The position numbers and the translations under genes were made by a program. DNA of 61,186 bases, taken from Actinomycetota bacterium. GTDB lineage: Bacteria > Actinomycetota > Thermoleophilia > Solirubrobacterales > 70-9. Position 1 is the first letter of the stretch. Each line of letters opens with the position of its first letter. Below, in pieces: positions 32,763-39,134 of the stretch. Below the pieces are notes generated by a model. It did not search any database. It worked only from the letters and a program-made list of their open reading frames with translations, and was not told the DNA's origin. Location of the stretch: the NCBI GenBank assembly GCA_018268415.1, contig JAFDWO010000083.1, positions 1-61,186 on the forward strand. Direction: 5' to 3'.

Positions 32763-33124
32763 TCAGGTGTAGAGCTCTGGGTCCTGTTCGTCGATCTGGA
32801 CGGTGGTGTCGTCGGGGCCGCGGACCAGGAGCGAACGTCCCCACTCCTGGTCGACGATTTCTCGTTCCGGCGGGAAGCCTGCTTCGCGGAGCCGCCTTGC
32901 CACCTGCTCGGGCGGCTCCTCGGCGACGAAGTTGACGAGCCGGCCCCGTCGTCCCTCGCGGTCGGCCGCCCCCGCCGAGTCGTGGAGCGCAAGCTCGCCA
33001 CCGGCGGCGCCGAGCTCGATCCAGTTCCCGGTTCGCGAGCGCGCTCCGGCCTCAAGCCCGAGCGCCTCATAGAAGCGGGCCGCCGCGTCGACGTCGGGGA
33101 CGAATGGATCGGCCGGACCTTCAT
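32763..33124 (-). pseudogene. frameshifted VOC family gene
   Basis: ATG 33124 starts MKVRPI, overlapping the stop of the RHH gene (ATGA). After about six codons the VOC sequence continues only in another frame: FVPDVDAAARFYEALGL, GNWIELGAAGGELALHD, RLVNFVAEEPPEQVA, then VDQEWGRSLLVRGPDDTTVQ and a TGA at 32765-32763. One base appears to be missing near 33105. No alternative start exists in the second frame. Either a real frameshift (pseudogene) or a sequencing error; the rest is intact. Confidence 0.7.
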
Positions 33125-33294
33125 CGATCCTCGTCCCGCTCGAGCCGGTCGAGGTACGCGCTCAGTGCCTCCTCGACCAGCAGCGAGAGCGATTTTCCGC
33201 TGTCGACGGAGGCGTGCTTGGCGCGACGGATAAGCGGCTGCGGCAAGTAGACGTTGAACTGCTGCTTGGCAGCCTGATCCCCGGTTCTCGGCAT
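33121..33294 (-). CDS. ribbon-helix-helix (CopG-like) protein
   Basis: 57 aa, starting MPRTGDQAAKQQFNVYLPQP and continuing LIRRAKHASVDSGKSLSLLV with EEALSAYLDRLERD. The beta-strand QFNVYLP and two helices fit the RHH fold of antitoxin-type or small metabolic repressors. No toxin gene follows; the downstream gene is a VOC protein, so it may be a local autoregulator rather than an antitoxin. Probably leaderless (promoter 33301-33328). Confidence 0.72.
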   Translation of the reverse strand: MPRTGDQAAKQQFNVYLPQPLIRRAKHASVDSGKSLSLLVEEALSAYLDRLERDEDR

Positions 33295-33300
33295 GCTAGC

Positions 33301-33328
33301 AATATAGCTTCCTATTATCGCGATTCAA
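33301..33328 (-). promoter_or_regulatory. promoter with small palindrome, RHH gene
   Basis: Minus strand: -35 TTGAAT (33328-33323), 16-bp spacer, -10 TATATT (33306-33301), then 6 nt to ATG 33294. ATAG-N4-CTAT at 33304-33315 overlaps the -10 and is a plausible RHH autoregulatory site. Confidence 0.55.
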
Positions 33329-33443
33329 CCCGACCCGGCGACGTCCACGCCCAGTCGACCTGATCGGGCCCGGGGGCCTCGAATCCCCGGTCGGCGTCTG
33401 GGCCCTCGAGGTCGTGCTCGCCTGTCTCGACCATCTCGTGCCC

Positions 33444-34154
33444 TCAGGGGTGAGGTGGCGAAGGTGGCGGGTGCCGACCCGCAGCGGTGGGCGCTGACGT
33501 AGCCGTAAAGCTGGCGATCAGGCGGCGCAGGCCGTCGACGAAGAGCTCCTCGTCGCGGACCGGGTCGGAGTAGGAGAGGTTGACCATCGCTTCGAGCGAG
33601 GCGCGGGTGTCGTCGTCCGGGACGGGGGAGGGGTCGGGGCCGGGATTCGGCTCCGGTGTGGCGAGGTTGAGGCGGGCGGCGAGAACGAGGGTGGAGCCGA
33701 TCGCGAAGGAGCCGTAGGCGTGGAAGGCGCGGGCGGCAGCTTCGCCGTGGAGGCCCAGGCCCTCGAAGCCGGCGGCGATCAGCCCGAGGTTGGCGGCGAG
33801 CTGGTCGTTGGCCGCCGGGGTGGCGGCGATGTGCAGGGCGACTTGGGGGTGGCGGCCGAAGGCGCGCCGGGTGGCGAGAGCGGCGGCGATGAGGATCTCG
33901 TCGGGCCGGTCGAGCTTGCCCTCGGCCAGGCGCATGCCTTCCTTGCCGGCCTCTTCCCAGACCAGGCCGAGCGCCGCGTCGACGATCTCGCTGCGGGCCG
34001 AGAAGTGGTGGTAGATCGCGCTCGGGCTGACGGCGAGGGCGGCGGCGAGGCTGCGGATGCTGGGGTCCTCGCCGTGGTCGAACTGGCGCAGCGCCTCTCC
34101 CGCGATCTCGCTTCGCGAGAGGTGGGTCTTCCTGCGCTTCGCCAGTCGAGCCAT
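33444..34154 (-). CDS. TetR family transcriptional regulator
   Basis: 236 aa. Basic N-terminus MARLAKRRKTHLSRSEIAGE, HTH RSLAAALAVSPSAIYHHF (residues 33-52), TetR_C-like ligand domain with ALATRRAFGRHPQVALHI. The C-terminus ends in a Pro-rich tail. It follows the secreted-protein gene 34163-35044 by 8 bp on the same strand. The 150 bp after its stop, up to the RHH promoter, hold no gene. Confidence 0.82.
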   Translation of the reverse strand: MARLAKRRKTHLSRSEIAGEALRQFDHGEDPSIRSLAAALAVSPSAIYHHFSARSEIVDAALGLVWEEAGKEGMRLAEGKLDRPDEILIAAALATRRAFGRHPQVALHIAATPAANDQLAANLGLIAAGFEGLGLHGEAAARAFHAYGSFAIGSTLVLAARLNLATPEPNPGPDPSPVPDDDTRASLEAMVNLSYSDPVRDEELFVDGLRRLIASFTATSAPTAAGRHPPPSPPHP

Positions 34155-34162
34155 CGGTCTCC

Positions 34163-35044
34163 CTACTTCCTATAGAGCCAACCCCACATATAGATGTCTT
34201 CGGTGCCGAAGACGATCTTCGTGCTGGCGTCGAAGTTGAATCCCAGCGGGCCGCCCATCTCGCCCACCCCGGCGCCGGCGACTATGGGCGTTTCGAAGTG
34301 GGGCCCGTCACCGTAGACGTTGCTGCGCTGGGCGTAGGCGTCGGTCACGGTGAAGCGGTCCGAGCCGGGGCCGGGCAGCGTGCCGGCGATGTGGGCGATG
34401 CCGACGTTGTCGGCGCCGGTGTGGGTGAAGTAGCGGACGTGGCGCAGGTCGTCAGCGGTCCACCACTGCAGCTCGCCGTGCAGGTCGCTGCCGAAGTAGT
34501 CGGCGAACGGATAGTTCGCGTCGCCTCCCGGCTCGCCCGTGTCGCAGTCGCCGGAGCTCCTGGTGAAGGACCGGCACCGCTCGGTTTCGAAGTGGAGCGG
34601 CTTGGGCCAGTTGAGGCGGCACCAGCCCGGGCCCGAGTTGGGGTTGCAGAGGCGCGGGTCGTTGACGCGGCCGGGCAGCTTGGAGAAGGTGCGGCTGATC
34701 GCGCCGGGGCAGTCGCCCCGCGCCGCGGTCGCCGCGTAGAAGGCGCCGACGCCGGTGTGGCGCAGCGACCACTGGTAGCCGGCGGCAGTCTTCTTCGCCC
34801 GGTTCGAGCCGACCCGCCGGTCGACGCCGGGGTCGCGCTTCTCGCCGGTCTGCTCGTAGACCGTGACGAGGCGCTGGGCCGAGCACACTTGCGGCTGCTT
34901 GCTCTCGACGTAGCCGAAGACACCCTTCGACCAGGTGTCGATCGTGATCCGGTCCTGGGAGGCCGGCGCGGCGGCGGCGCCGGCGGGCGCCAACGCCGCC
35001 ACGAGCGCCACGAGCGCCACGAGGAGGGACGGGACAGCTCTCAT
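34163..35044 (-). CDS. secreted protein of unknown function
   Basis: 293 aa with a Sec signal peptide (MRAVPSLLVALVALVAALAP, cleavage probably after AGAAAAPA). The mature part has paired cysteines (SAQRL preceding QVCS, GDCPG, RLCNPNSGPGWCRLN, ERCRSF, GDCDTG) suggesting disulfides, and WPKPLHFETERC and GPLGFNFDASTKIVFGTEDI segments. I do not recognise a catalytic motif. Extracellular or wall-associated; family unknown. Confidence 0.65.
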   Translation of the reverse strand: MRAVPSLLVALVALVAALAPAGAAAAPASQDRITIDTWSKGVFGYVESKQPQVCSAQRLVTVYEQTGEKRDPGVDRRVGSNRAKKTAAGYQWSLRHTGVGAFYAATAARGDCPGAISRTFSKLPGRVNDPRLCNPNSGPGWCRLNWPKPLHFETERCRSFTRSSGDCDTGEPGGDANYPFADYFGSDLHGELQWWTADDLRHVRYFTHTGADNVGIAHIAGTLPGPGSDRFTVTDAYAQRSNVYGDGPHFETPIVAGAGVGEMGGPLGFNFDASTKIVFGTEDIYMWGWLYRK

Positions 35045-35141
35045 CTGTTCTCGCTTTCCTGCTGGATAGGGGATTTCTGGAGTGAGGGATCGACAAAATA
35101 CCGATCACTGTTCGGAATTGCTCACTGGATGATCGCCATCT

Positions 35142-35498
35142 CTATCCAGCCTTCGCGCAGCGCGGCCACGAAGGAGCTGCGCCTGGCCCACGACTCGCGC
35201 CTGTACCGCGCATCGCCGCCAGGCAGATGGCGCTCACCGCAAAGGTGACCACCACACCTCCCATGAGCGGGCCGAGGATTTCTCCGCCATGCCTCCGCGA
35301 ATCCCCGATGAGCAGGGCCGCCATCGTGTCCTGACTCGCAACCTTCACCCAGGTCCGCCACGACCGCCATCCGATCGCCCAGCACCGAACTGCCTGTTCG
35401 GTGAAAAGGAGCCGGAACTCCTGCGGGCGGAGTACGTCAAGACGACGCTTGACGCCCGACCAGCCGTCCCCGGTGACGGCAAATGGTGGAAGGGTCAC
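35142..35498 (-). pseudogene. degraded MFS transporter remnant
   Basis: On the minus strand, pieces of the first domain of an MFS permease appear in different frames: LRPQEFRLLFTEQAV, then after a one-base shift VLGDRMAVVAD, then back in the first frame VKVASQDTMAALLIG and ILGPLMGGVVVTF. These match the order QAVSVLGDRM - ASQxTMAALL - GPxLGGVLV of drug-type MFS proteins, with an internal deletion and no second half. A dead gene fragment. Confidence 0.6.
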
Positions 35499-35521
35499 GA
35501 GTTCGAGTCTCGTTCCGGGCC
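35497..35521 (+). other. tRNA 3'-end-like fragment (T arm plus acceptor strand)
   Basis: ACGAG-TTCGAGT-CTCGT forms a perfect 5-bp T stem with a canonical 7-nt T loop, followed by a 7-nt acceptor-like TCCGGGC. No matching D arm, anticodon arm or 5' acceptor strand precedes it. Such fragments are typically left at attachment sites of elements that integrate into tRNA genes. Sits directly before the IS-end-like repeat. Confidence 0.5.
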
Positions 35522-35532
35522 CTGTAAAGGTG

Positions 35533-35560
35533 CCTGCAAATTGACCCCTTTATGGGGTCG
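35533..35560 (+). repeat. IS-end-like repeat, copy 2
   Basis: CCTGCAAATTGACCCC followed by TTTATGGGGTCG; the GACCCC/GGGGTC arms make a short hairpin. It resembles copy 1 at 32319-32345, in the same orientation, 3.2 kb away. The block between contains the frameshifted VOC gene, the RHH, TetR and secreted-protein genes and the MFS remnant. Confidence 0.45.
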
Positions 35561-35595
35561 CTTTCGTCTTCCGGGGGAGCGCCGGCGACCCGGGT

Positions 35596-35615
35596 TTCTG
35601 CCACTGGTGGCAGAA
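35596..35615. repeat. 20-bp inverted repeat
   Basis: TTCTGCCAC-TG-GTGGCAGAA, perfect 9-bp arms. It lies about 70 bp beyond the 3' end of the AhpD-like gene; there is no T run. Operator or weak bidirectional terminator are both possible. Confidence 0.5.
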
Positions 35616-35687
35616 CGGGATGCCGGGAGTGCCGCGCGACCTGCCGAGCTGGAAGGGCGCGCGGATCCCGGGCCTCGCCGCGTCCGC

Positions 35688-36239
35688 TCAGGGCGCGGGC
35701 GTCAGCGGCACGGAGGGGAAGTCGACGGGTACGGCGAGGGAGACGTTGACGTAGTTGGTGAAGAGGTTGAGGGCGACGTGGGCGATGACCTCCACGATCT
35801 CCTCGTCGCTCAGGCTGGCGGCGCGCACCGTCTCGATCGCCCCGGCGGGCACCGAGCCGCGAGTATCGACCAGCTGCAGCGCGAAGGCCAGGACGGCCGC
35901 GGTCCGCGGGTCGGCGGACTCGCCGGCCTGGGCGGCGGCCATCGCCGCGCCGTCGGCGCCGGCCTTGCGACCGAGGGCGGTGTGGGCGGCCAGGCAGTAC
36001 TCGCAGCGGTTGCGGTCGGCGACCGCGACCGCGATCTGCTCGCCGAGGACCGGCGTGAGGGCGCCGCCGCCGAGGGCGCCGAAGGAGCCCCACATGCTGC
36101 GCAGTGCGGCCGGCGAGTTGGCGACCGCCCGAAACATCGCCGGGACCGTGCCGAACGCGCCTTGGATCTCGTCGAGCGCGAGGCGCCGGTCGCCATCGGT
36201 GGAAGCGGGGTCGAGCAGCTGAACGTGGGCCATGATCAT
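35688..36239 (-). CDS. AhpD-like carboxymuconolactone decarboxylase family protein
   Basis: 183 aa. Contains the AhpD redox motif CEYCLAAHTALGRKAG with both cysteines and the His of the CxxC-x3-H relay, plus FGTVPAMFRAVANSPAAL and NLFTNYVNVSLAVPVDFP typical of peroxidase-related CMD proteins. Likely an alkylhydroperoxidase acting on organic peroxides. ATG 36239 or the second ATG 36233, which has better RBS spacing. Divergent from the AraC gene. Confidence 0.83.
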   Translation of the reverse strand: MIMAHVQLLDPASTDGDRRLALDEIQGAFGTVPAMFRAVANSPAALRSMWGSFGALGGGALTPVLGEQIAVAVADRNRCEYCLAAHTALGRKAGADGAAMAAAQAGESADPRTAAVLAFALQLVDTRGSVPAGAIETVRAASLSDEEIVEVIAHVALNLFTNYVNVSLAVPVDFPSVPLTPAP

Positions 36240-36344
36240 CCTTTGCGTCGAGGGTCGGAGCCCGCTGGGCCCCCGGGCCGCGTCGCGACCGTGGGGGGCG
36301 ATGCTGTCGCAGTTGGCCGGACTCTGTGTATCGTTTCATCCACT

Positions 36345-37256
36345 ATGCATGCCAAATCGTCCGGGATTCCGGGGGAAGTCGACCGTCTGACCGGTCTCCT
36401 GCGGCGTTTCGAGATCGTGGTGTCCGTACTCGACATCGCCGATCCGCTGTCGGCGCCGCGAGGCTACGGCGAGGAGGCAGAGCCGCCGCATGGCCACCTC
36501 CACGTGCTCTCGCGCGGCGCGATCGACCTGGAGATGGGCGCGGCGCGGCAGCGGCGGCGCGTGGCGGGCCCGAACCTGGTGCTCTGCCCGACCCCGGCCC
36601 CACACCGCGTGGTCCCGATCGAGCGCCCCGCCGTCACCTGCGCAGCGCTCCGCTTCTCTGGCGGCCCCGTCCATCCCCTGCTGCGCGCGCTCCCGCCGGT
36701 GCTCGTCGTCAGCGCCTCGCTCACGCCGAGCGTCGCGCCGACGGTCGCCCTGCTGGAGGCGGAGGTCGAGCACGTCCGCTGCGGCCGGCCGCTGGTCGCC
36801 GGGCGCCTCCTCGAGGTCGTCCTTCTGCAGCTGTTGCGCTGGGCCTTCGACCATCCCGACGACGCCGGCATCACCCGCGGCCTGGTGCGCGGCATGGCCG
36901 ACCCTGGCCTCGCCGCGTCGCTGGTCGCCGTGCACGAGGACCCGGGTGCGAACTGGACGCTGGAGAGGATGGCCCGCGTCGCCGCGCTTTCGCGCAGCAG
37001 CTACGCCGAGCGCTTCCGCTCCCTCGTCGATGAGACCCCGGCCGCCTACCTCGCCAGGTACCGGATCGCGCTGGCCCAGCAGCGCCTGCTCCGCGGCGAC
37101 CAGGTGGCCGCGATTGCGCCCGCGGTCGGCTACGCGAATGGCTCCGGCCTCTCGCGCGCCTTCGCCGCGCACACCGGCCTTTCGCCCTCGGCCTGGCTCG
37201 CCGCGGCGACGGCCGGCCCGCCCGATCGCCCTTCCGCGGCGCCGCCGGGCCGATGA
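36345..37256 (+). CDS. AraC family transcriptional regulator
   Basis: 303 aa. N-terminal cupin-type sensor (residues 15-195, HGHLHVLSRGAIDLEMG) and C-terminal double HTH: WTLERMARVAALSRSSYAER, then TPAAYLARYRIALAQQRLL and AIAPAVGYANGSGLSRAF. Start ATG 36345 chosen as the first with family homology; the frame is open far upstream. Divergent from the AhpD-like gene, its probable target. Confidence 0.87.
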   Translation: MHAKSSGIPGEVDRLTGLLRRFEIVVSVLDIADPLSAPRGYGEEAEPPHGHLHVLSRGAIDLEMGAARQRRRVAGPNLVLCPTPAPHRVVPIERPAVTCAALRFSGGPVHPLLRALPPVLVVSASLTPSVAPTVALLEAEVEHVRCGRPLVAGRLLEVVLLQLLRWAFDHPDDAGITRGLVRGMADPGLAASLVAVHEDPGANWTLERMARVAALSRSSYAERFRSLVDETPAAYLARYRIALAQQRLLRGDQVAAIAPAVGYANGSGLSRAFAAHTGLSPSAWLAAATAGPPDRPSAAPPGR

Positions 37257-37287
37257 CCACGGCGCGTGGCGCTCGACGCCGTCGACG

Positions 37288-37803
37288 TCAGCCGGAGGCG
37301 CCACCGCCGGACAGGGCGATGCCGATGACGACGCTGACGGCGAGCACTGCGACCACGAGGCGGTAGGCGAGCACGCGCTCGCGGCCCGGCTCGCGGGCGG
37401 GGCCGGCGCCGCGGGCGAAGCAGGCCAGGGCACCGAGCACGAGTACGCTGCCGCTGACGACGACGGCCGTCGACGCGGCGAACACGCCCGCGGCGACGAT
37501 GCCGGTGCCCAGGTTCCAGAGCACCAGTCGGGTGCGGCTCGAGGACGGGGAGAGGACGGGCGCCGGGAAGAGGAGGGGACCGAGGCCGAGCGCCAGCTGG
37601 GCGACGCCGCCGACCAGCACCAGGTAGGCCGCCAGCCACGAGCCGTGGGCGAAGGGGGCGGCGCTGTCGACGGCGGCCACGAGCCCGCCGGCGACGATCA
37701 GCGAGACCGCGATCGCGACGCAGACGATCAGCTCTCGTTCCGGCGGGCGCGCCCCGGCGGCCGGCGCTCGCCTTGCGGCGCCTTTTGCTCCTGATTTACA
37801 CAT
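37288..37803 (-). CDS. small integral membrane protein
   Basis: 171 aa from ATG 37803. Four hydrophobic segments are visible: LIVCVAIAVSLIVAGGLVAA, AAYLVLVGGVAQLALGL, VLWNLGTGIVAAGVFAAS with VVSGSVLVLGALACF, and VVAVLAVSVVIGIAL. Basic loops point to a cytoplasmic N-terminus. No conserved motif recognised. Convergent with the AraC gene. Confidence 0.65.
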   Translation of the reverse strand: MCKSGAKGAARRAPAAGARPPERELIVCVAIAVSLIVAGGLVAAVDSAAPFAHGSWLAAYLVLVGGVAQLALGLGPLLFPAPVLSPSSSRTRLVLWNLGTGIVAAGVFAASTAVVVSGSVLVLGALACFARGAGPAREPGRERVLAYRLVVAVLAVSVVIGIALSGGGASG

Positions 37804-37810
37804 AAGCAAT

Positions 37811-38137
37811 GTGAGAAAACCAGCATATCCCAGGTGCGGGTTCGACCTCGACTCGCTCGGCGGCACCAACCGGACGGCGAACTCGGCCGGCGAGTGTTTC
37901 GCGAGCAAGACCGAAGACCGGTTCGCCGACGCTCGCCTGTCTCCGCGCGACTTCGGTCCGGCGATCGAGGACGCCGTGGCCTGGATCGACTGCGAGATCG
38001 AGGTGGAACACGAAGCCGGTGATCACCTCATCGTCCTCGCCCGGGCGGTGGCGCTCGAGGCGTCGCGCGAGACGGTCGAGCCCCTGGTCTTCTTCCGTGG
38101 CACCTACTCGCCGCTCGGCAGGCCCCAGAACGGTTGA
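37811..38137 (+). pseudogene. 5'-truncated flavin reductase fragment
   Basis: From about residue 28 the frame matches the C-terminal half of HpaC-like flavin reductases: CFASKTEDRFADARL, AVAWIDCEIEVEHEAGDH and VEPLVFFRGTYSPL. The intact gene at 53547-54059 has FAVKGAEDRFAG, AVAWIDCSIRDEHDAGDH and VEPLVFFRGRYGMF at the same places. The N-terminal FMN-binding half is absent and replaced by unrelated sequence. Confidence 0.72.
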
Positions 38138-38217
38138 ACGGCGGTCCCTGTCCTCTTCGGGGCGCCTCGCGGCCATCCACGTTCCGACGGCCTCCGGCCT
38201 GATAGGCCCCGGCCCCA

Positions 38218-38341
38218 GAAGCTGTCGCCGGGGAATGGCCCCGGCCCCTGAAGCTGTCGCCCGGGCAGGGATGAGGCCCCAGAAGCTGTCGCCCGGGGCC
38301 CGCGGTTGGGGGAAGGGCCCCGACCCCCTGAAGCTGTCGCC
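38218..38341. repeat. four direct repeats of GAAGCTGTCGCC
   Basis: Exact 12-mers at 38218, 38250, 38282 and 38330, spaced 32, 32 and 48 bp, embedded in CCCC(A/T)GAAGCTGTCGCC(C/G)GGG-like context. A degenerate fragment of the unit (GGCCCCAGAACGG) lies at the end of the preceding pseudogene. Intervening sequences are G/C blocks without conservation. Non-coding. Confidence 0.75.
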
Positions 38342-38475
38342 CATGGCGGAAGGGATGCGGCCGTCTCGTCCACGGCCGGCAGGATGCGGCCGTGGCCGGG
38401 ACGGCCGGGTATGAAAGCAGTGGAGGAAGGCTCGCGGGAGATCCACGGGACCGTGGCCGAGGTGAGACCTCGTCA

Positions 38476-38530
38476 CGGAGATGCCGGGAACTCCACGCCT
38501 CCTCCCGTGTTGTCCAACCGTCACGGACGC
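38476..38530. repeat. dispersed intergenic element, copy 1
   Basis: About 55 bp containing CCACGCCTCCTCCCGTGTTG and TCCAACCGTCACGGACGCG. A diverged inverted copy lies at 61118-61178. Both copies are in non-coding DNA next to large hairpins. Confidence 0.65.
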
Positions 38531-38618
38531 GCCGCGTGGGTTTTCCACCGTATGGGGGGGTCGATACACGCAGCGTGTCCCCGACCCTCTTCCCCGGCCC
38601 GTCCCACCGGTCAGGGAT

Positions 38619-38687
38619 CTCCGTGGTTCGAAATGGGCGCCATGCGCCCATTTCGAACCACGGAGGCGTCGGGAACCCCGACGCCTC
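38619..38687. repeat. 22-bp and 11-bp perfect hairpins in tandem
   Basis: Arms 38619-38640 and 38644-38665 are perfect complements around CAT; arms 38663-38673 (GAGGCGTCGGG) and 38677-38687 around AAC follow, sharing three bases with the first. Located between convergent genes, so they could stop transcription from both sides, but no T runs are present. Confidence 0.8.
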
Positions 38688-38808
38688 CCCTCCCGGGTCC
38701 CTCGACCGTTCGGGGATCTCCACGCGTACCCCACCCTCGGGGAGGACCCGTCACGGAAGTCCGACCTTGTGACGTCCCCGTGTCGTCTTGCCCACGACCC
38801 CCTCCCGT

Positions 38809-38862
38809 CCCGGGCGCCTCATGGCGCTCACAGCCTGCCAGGAGCGCCATGAGGCGCCCGGG
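38809..38862. repeat. 21-bp perfect hairpin
   Basis: CCCGGGCGCCTCATGGCGCTC (first 20 bases 38809-38828) pairs completely with 38842-38862; the 12-nt loop is ACAGCCTGCCAG. Very stable cruciform or RNA stem in the same convergent intergenic region. Confidence 0.8.
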
Positions 38863-38867
38863 GCCAT

Positions 38868-39090
38868 CTCGGACGGGTGCGGGGGCCGGGGTCGCGGCGC
38901 CCTGCGCCCCGCAACGCACCTCGGACGGGTGCGGGGGTCGGGGCCGCGCCGCACCTCGGACGACCGCGGGGTCGGGACCGGGACGCAGCTCGGACGGGTG
39001 CGGGGGCCGGGGCCGCGCGGTATCTCGGACGGGCGCACGGGCCGGGGTCGCGCGGCACCTCGGACGTTCGGCCCGGCCGCGGATCGCGGC
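38868..39090. repeat. 35-bp tandem repeat (minisatellite), six units
   Basis: Units begin with CTCGGAC at 38868, 38920, 38955, 38989, 39024 and 39059; intervals 52, 35, 34, 35 and 35 bp. Consensus CTCGGACGGGTGCGGGGGCC, then GGGGCCGCGCGGCAC. The first unit carries a 17-bp insertion. It ends shortly before the stop codon of the SBBP-repeat gene. Confidence 0.75.
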
Positions 39091-39134
39091 CCAACTCGGC
39101 CGGACGCGCCGGCGGCGCCTGGTGCGCGCGGCCG

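Noticed and set aside
33121..33294. antitoxin of a toxin-antitoxin pair
   Set aside because: The downstream gene is a VOC protein and the upstream neighbour is a TetR gene; no toxin-like ORF is adjacent.
35454..35521. complete tRNA gene
   Set aside because: Only the T arm and 3' acceptor strand fit; there is no D arm or anticodon arm and the 5' acceptor pairs poorly.
38218..38341. CRISPR array
   Set aside because: Repeats are only 12 bp, spacers are G/C blocks of unequal length, and no cas gene is present.
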